A stretch of DNA of 33,271 bases. Source: a virus. Positions 30,181 through 33,271 of this stretch are shown here, piece after piece. A model generated the notes under the pieces. That model ran no database searches. It was given only the letters and a program-made list of their open reading frames with translations, and was not told where the DNA came from. Within the stretch, counting starts at the first letter, position 1, and each line of letters opens with the position of its first letter. The stretch lies in the IMG/VR virus record IMGVR_UViG_3300009175_000048, positions 1-33,271 of that record, one strand, 5' to 3'. The translations under genes and the position numbers were made by a program.

Positions 30181-30699
30181 ATGCAATATGTAGAAGCGTT
30201 AGATACCCGGTTGAGTAAGAGCCCTCATGAAAAGTGGTTATTTTTAGCTGGAGGTATTAATGGATGTGAAGATTGGCAAGCAGAAATGCGATCTAAGTTA
30301 GAAGACGTTATCAATTTGATATTGTTTAATCCTCGTCGTGCCGATTTTCCAATTAACGATCCCAGTGCAGCAGTGGATCAAATTGGATGGGAGTGGAAAC
30401 ACTTGAAATTGGCGGATGCTATAAGTTTTTGGTTTACTAAAGATACTATTCAACCAATTACACTTTTTGAACTTGGAAGATGGTCTACTCCGCACAAACC
30501 GGCCATTAAGCCGTTTGCTAATGATTCTTTGAAAATTGACGTAGAGCCAAAGCCAATATTTGTTGGCGTGGACGCCAATTATCCCCGGCGACTGGACGTT
30601 GAAATTCAATTATCTTTAGAGCGTCCGGGCCTTAAAGTGGTGTACTCCCTGGCAGATTTGGCATGTCAGATTAAGGAGTGGGTAAATGCAAGAAACTAA
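30181..30699 (+). CDS. Nucleoside 2-deoxyribosyltransferase-like protein
   Basis: A 172-aa protein. ATG at 30181 behind TTGGAG; the TTG at 30169 is part of that site. Motifs in order: LFLAGGINGCEDWQ (about 25-38), NPRRADFP, QIGWEWKHLKLADAISFWF, PITLFELGRW and VGVDANYPRRLDVEIQ. These match the deoxyribosyltransferase-like group: Gly-rich base-binding start, Asp of the LADAI block, and the Glu of the FELG block as probable nucleophile. Family members exchange bases on deoxynucleosides or hydrolyse nucleotides. Here it would act in phage nucleotide metabolism. It overlaps the next gene by 14 nt. Confidence 0.75.
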   Translation: MQYVEALDTRLSKSPHEKWLFLAGGINGCEDWQAEMRSKLEDVINLILFNPRRADFPINDPSAAVDQIGWEWKHLKLADAISFWFTKDTIQPITLFELGRWSTPHKPAIKPFANDSLKIDVEPKPIFVGVDANYPRRLDVEIQLSLERPGLKVVYSLADLACQIKEWVNARN

Positions 30700-30991
30700 A
30701 GCATACGTAGATAAAGATGGTTGTAAACACCTAATGTGCAAAGGCAAAGATGGCCGTGAATACGAGGACTGTATTGATACCAGCGTGCCACCGATCATTG
30801 AATTTTTTTATGCAGGCGATGGAAAGCCAATCCCTCGGGAAAGAATCGGTTCAGACGGTCGCACTTATCATCGTACAAATGAAACAACTATAACCATGCG
30901 ATTAACAGCATCTCAAGGAAGTGCCTGGGAAAATCGTTGTACATGGCGTCCTCTCAAGCCAGAATGCGAAAAAATTAATAATCTTGCATAG
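30686..30991 (+). CDS. Hypothetical protein
   Basis: A 101-aa protein with RBS TAAGGAG upstream of ATG at 30686, overlapping the previous gene's end. Four cysteines are spread along the chain (GCKHLMC, EDC, NRCTW, PEC). Polar, no membrane segment. Not recognised. Confidence 0.65.
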   Translation: MQETKAYVDKDGCKHLMCKGKDGREYEDCIDTSVPPIIEFFYAGDGKPIPRERIGSDGRTYHRTNETTITMRLTASQGSAWENRCTWRPLKPECEKINNLA

Positions 30992-31002
30992 ATAACACTG
31001 GA

Positions 31003-31098
31003 CTATAAACAGGTGTGTATTACCCAGGAAACTGGTTGAATACTCTCGCCTCAAGTCCTCTTCCGTCAACAAATGGGCGTTAGGGGCGAGACTTTTAT
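31003..31098 (+). promoter_or_regulatory. Structured leader upstream of the methyltransferase-like gene
   Basis: Three successive folds in a 125-nt gap: an arm ACACTG/CAG-GTGT (about 31006-31017); GTATT/AATAC enclosing CCAG-GAAA-CTGG with a GNRA tetraloop; and an 8-bp stem CTCGCCTC/GGGGCGAG (about 31047-31054/31083-31090) followed by ACTTTTATTTT. The last could act as a terminator, so the whole could be a regulatory leader or a short RNA. No riboswitch class is recognised. Confidence 0.4.
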
Positions 31099-31116
31099 TT
31101 TAGAAGGGTTAGTAAA

Positions 31117-31737
31117 TTGGACGTAAAAACATTAGGGGCCACGCTCGACAAAGAGCTTGACCGTCAGACCATTAGCGCATCTACGTTACTTTCAACATGC
31201 AGAGTAATTGATGAAGATTCTCGCAAATCTGCGCCGTATGTAGATCATCGCTATATTCCGTTCTATTACTATTTAGGCAAACATATACAGCCAAAGACTA
31301 TGCTGGATTTTGGTTTTCGGTTGGGTCTATTTTCTAGCTGTTTTTTCAGAGGTTGCCATACAGTAGATAATTTTCTAGCCTTCCAACACAAGGACGAAGA
31401 GTTTTATTCCCCACGCTTAGGAACTAAGAATGTCATGGATCATTTTCATAAAAAGATTCATGTATACGTGGGTAATGTGACAGATGATTCTTTCTTGGGA
31501 TTACTTCGGGCAAATACATGGGACTTGGCCGTCATTAATGAAGAAGTGTCTTATGAAGAACATCGTTTGCTTTTAGATTTAATTTGGCCTCATATAAGTT
31601 TAGGTGGATTGGTGGTTATGGACTATATTGATAAGCACCAGCCCGCCCGTGAAATTTTTTATGATTTTTGCAAGGTTCATAAGTGTGAGCCTGTAAAAGT
31701 TAAAAGCCGATATGGGGTGGGACTTATAGAAAAATAG
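31117..31737 (+). CDS. Class I methyltransferase-like (Rossmann) protein
   Basis: A 206-aa protein. TTG start at 31117; no ATG is available nearby and GAAGG lies upstream. Motifs fit a SAM-dependent methyltransferase fold: TMLDFGFRLGLFSSCF (about 61-76) in place of the GxGxG loop, WDLAVINEEV (motif IV region) and LGGLVVMDYID (motif V/VI region). The glycine loop is degenerate, so SAM binding is not assured. Substrate unknown. It lies 9 nt upstream of the capsid gene and downstream of a structured leader. Confidence 0.55.
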   Translation: MDVKTLGATLDKELDRQTISASTLLSTCRVIDEDSRKSAPYVDHRYIPFYYYLGKHIQPKTMLDFGFRLGLFSSCFFRGCHTVDNFLAFQHKDEEFYSPRLGTKNVMDHFHKKIHVYVGNVTDDSFLGLLRANTWDLAVINEEVSYEEHRLLLDLIWPHISLGGLVVMDYIDKHQPAREIFYDFCKVHKCEPVKVKSRYGVGLIEK

Positions 31738-31746
31738 GAAGGACAT

Positions 31747-32727
31747 ATGGATGAATTACAAAAGTTTCTCAATCGAAAGAAGGAGATTGTAAAAAACTGG
31801 AAAACAACTGGCTTATTGGCCGGTATAGAAAATGAATTTGAACAAGAACAAATGGCATTAGTTCTTGAGAATCAAAGAATAGACAATGAACTAGAGGTAG
31901 AGGCGAGGGATAATCCAGAGGATAAGAATATAACTGGTTATTATCCTCAATTTAGACGAATCAGTATCCCGTTAGTCAGAAGGATGTATAATCCAAAGAC
32001 ATTCTTGGGATTTAAGTTAGTGTCTGTGCAGACTATGATGGCACCAGAGCACTCATTCTATTACAGAGATAAATATGGGAATCTTAAAGCTAGTGCAGTG
32101 AGAGCTAAGACTCGATCAACTGCGGTTCCCATACCGCCATTACAGGGCGGAGAACTATTCACTCTTGATAATGAGGCAAAATTAGTCGCCCTATGTGCCA
32201 ATGAGTTAATGTGGGAAATGAACAGGGAAATAACGGGTGATTTGTGGGCCAATGCCGGAAGTAAGTTTGAGCATACCTATCGCTCTAGGGAGCATCTGGA
32301 AGATTATATTCGCATAGCCGCAGCTAGAGTTAATAATAGATGTGGGTTCTCCCCGAATTGGATAGTCACTTCTACAGATATTGCCTATTCATTAGTAGAG
32401 AAGAAAAAGCCGGAAGTTACCGAGAGTGTCAGGCCATTGCCAACATATGCTGGAAAATTAGCAAATAAATGGGATGTGTATGACAACCCCATGTGGCCAG
32501 ATGATAGAATTCTAATAGGGTTCAAAGGTGACGCATATACATCTGGGTATTTCTATTGTCCATATACGCCCGTATTTTTTAATCCCGGTGGAGCTACAGA
32601 TAGTCATTGGGATTATCGTATTATGACTCGATATGGTAAGGCAATGCCCGATCAAATGTTTTATGGAAAAATTGAGTTGGAGGATTACTCTTCTAGTCAG
32701 GAAGAATTGGAGGGTAATAATGGCTAG
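31747..32727 (+). CDS. Major capsid protein, gp23-like
   Basis: A 326-aa protein with features of T4-type major capsid proteins: IPLVRRMYNPKTFLGFKLVSVQTM near residues 78-100, MAPEHSFYYRDKYG, and the C-terminal DVYDNPMWPDDRILIGFKGD and SGYFYCPYTPVFF blocks. It is shorter than T4 gp23 (521 aa), as in several distant relatives, and has no obvious long insertion domain. It forms the head shell; whether a phage protease trims the N-terminus is not clear. RBS GGAAGG, start at 31747. Its stop overlaps the next gene by 8 nt. Confidence 0.8.
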   Translation: MDELQKFLNRKKEIVKNWKTTGLLAGIENEFEQEQMALVLENQRIDNELEVEARDNPEDKNITGYYPQFRRISIPLVRRMYNPKTFLGFKLVSVQTMMAPEHSFYYRDKYGNLKASAVRAKTRSTAVPIPPLQGGELFTLDNEAKLVALCANELMWEMNREITGDLWANAGSKFEHTYRSREHLEDYIRIAAARVNNRCGFSPNWIVTSTDIAYSLVEKKKPEVTESVRPLPTYAGKLANKWDVYDNPMWPDDRILIGFKGDAYTSGYFYCPYTPVFFNPGGATDSHWDYRIMTRYGKAMPDQMFYGKIELEDYSSSQEELEGNNG

Positions 32728-33205
32728 TTATTGGGAAAAGAAGGCAGATGCCTATGAAGAAAAGGAAGCGAAGGAAGCTTTTGAAAAGATATGGGAAGCT
32801 GAGATGGGTGATCAACACCTAGACCCAGAGGATCGTTATTGTAAAGAGGTTGTAGATCGATCCAGTCGGGGCATAACTATAGGGTTTTATGGTGAAGATG
32901 TTATTGATGGTATGCTTAAACAGCTTTTCCACCATCGTCATAAGATGATGTTTGCCGATGATGATAAACGGTCTGCAATGATTGATCCTGTCCTTCCTAA
33001 AATCACTGATGATGAAATTATGGAACATATGGGAATTTCTTTACAGAAAAAGGAATTGAAGAACTTCATGCGTATGTTGAGATTTACTAAAAAATTCGTG
33101 GACGCTAGAGATAATTTGTGTAAGGGCATGATGGCCAAACACGACTATCATAGTTTTGAATACGATGGAGAATTTGGTGACTTTAGAAGTTGGGGGTTAA
33201 TCTAA
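32720..33205 (+). CDS. Hypothetical protein downstream of the capsid gene
   Basis: A 161-aa acidic, mostly helical protein, MASYWEKKADAYEEKEAKEA at the start. ATG at 32720 follows GGAGGG inside the capsid gene; longer upstream readings are out of context. The stop TAA shares its last base with the ATG of the next gene (TAATG). A head or head-completion role is inferred from position only. Confidence 0.65.
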   Translation: MASYWEKKADAYEEKEAKEAFEKIWEAEMGDQHLDPEDRYCKEVVDRSSRGITIGFYGEDVIDGMLKQLFHHRHKMMFADDDKRSAMIDPVLPKITDDEIMEHMGISLQKKELKNFMRMLRFTKKFVDARDNLCKGMMAKHDYHSFEYDGEFGDFRSWGLI

Positions 33206-33271
33206 TGGGATACGAGATAATATTCAAATATCACCCTGAACTTGAAAAGGGTAAATATGATGAGAGTAAGA
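33205..33271 (+). CDS. Hypothetical protein, N-terminal part (runs off the window)
   Basis: ATG at 33205 overlaps the previous stop (TAATG). Reads MGYEIIFKYHPELEKGKYDE and continues past the end. Too short to classify; the tight coupling supports a real gene. Confidence 0.55.
   Translation, partial: MGYEIIFKYHPELEKGKYDESK

Overview
The window reads as part of a large lytic tailed phage of the T4 superfamily or a relative. The signs are a UvsW-like helicase, a DnaB-like replicative helicase, a gp23-like major capsid protein, a possible UvsY-like mediator, giant tail-fibre proteins, free-standing mobile genes (TnpB, HNH), very tight gene packing with stop/start overlaps, and strong GGAG ribosome binding sites. 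It differs from classical T4 in having a short family A DNA polymerase. The host cannot be named from the sequence; several promoters of bacterial sigma70 type (spacing 17-18) indicate a bacterial host.

Layout. (1) 1-108: a tRNA-Leu(UAA) whose anticodon loop carries a 22-nt insertion. (2) 158-12199, minus strand: a fibre cluster. Three consecutive giant proteins (993, 1176 and 1126 aa) are built of about 43-45 HAEG-type repeats each and are extraordinarily rich in cysteine. They are bracketed by two paralogous 99-aa proteins and followed by a glycosyltransferase-like gene. Three copies of a hairpin with an invariant core and covarying outer arms punctuate this cluster. (3) 12303-14895: a membrane-anchored zinc-knuckle protein, then a TnpB element whose 3' end overlaps a candidate omega RNA. 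A second copy of that RNA fold lies upstream of tnpB, and the element's right end supplies the C-terminus of a host-phage gene. (4) 14960-20460: UvsW, a secreted CAP-domain protein, a small membrane protein, a P-loop kinase-like gene, a tandem HNH endonuclease, a small helical protein and a complete aspartate carbamoyltransferase. (5) 20523-25212: three large proteins of unknown function, probably virion-related, and a newly noticed 39-aa cysteine-tailed ORF. (6) 25213-33271: replication and head genes (PolA, a possible sigma-like protein, DnaB-like helicase, a UvsY-like protein, deoxyribosyltransferase-like, methyltransferase-like, major capsid protein). Three long non-coding stretches here have strong predicted RNA structure.

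How it fits together. The right half copies and recombines DNA and builds the head. The left half builds unusually elaborate receptor-binding fibres. Six genes scattered through the middle begin with the same short F-x-x-W peptide, which may be a capsid-targeting tag. PyrB and the deoxyribosyltransferase-like protein point to manipulation of host nucleotide supply. The least explained material is the cysteine-ladder fibres, the interrupted tRNA, the paired omega-RNA-like folds around tnpB, and the structured RNAs at 25.3-25.7, 29.95-30.16 and 31.0-31.1 kb.
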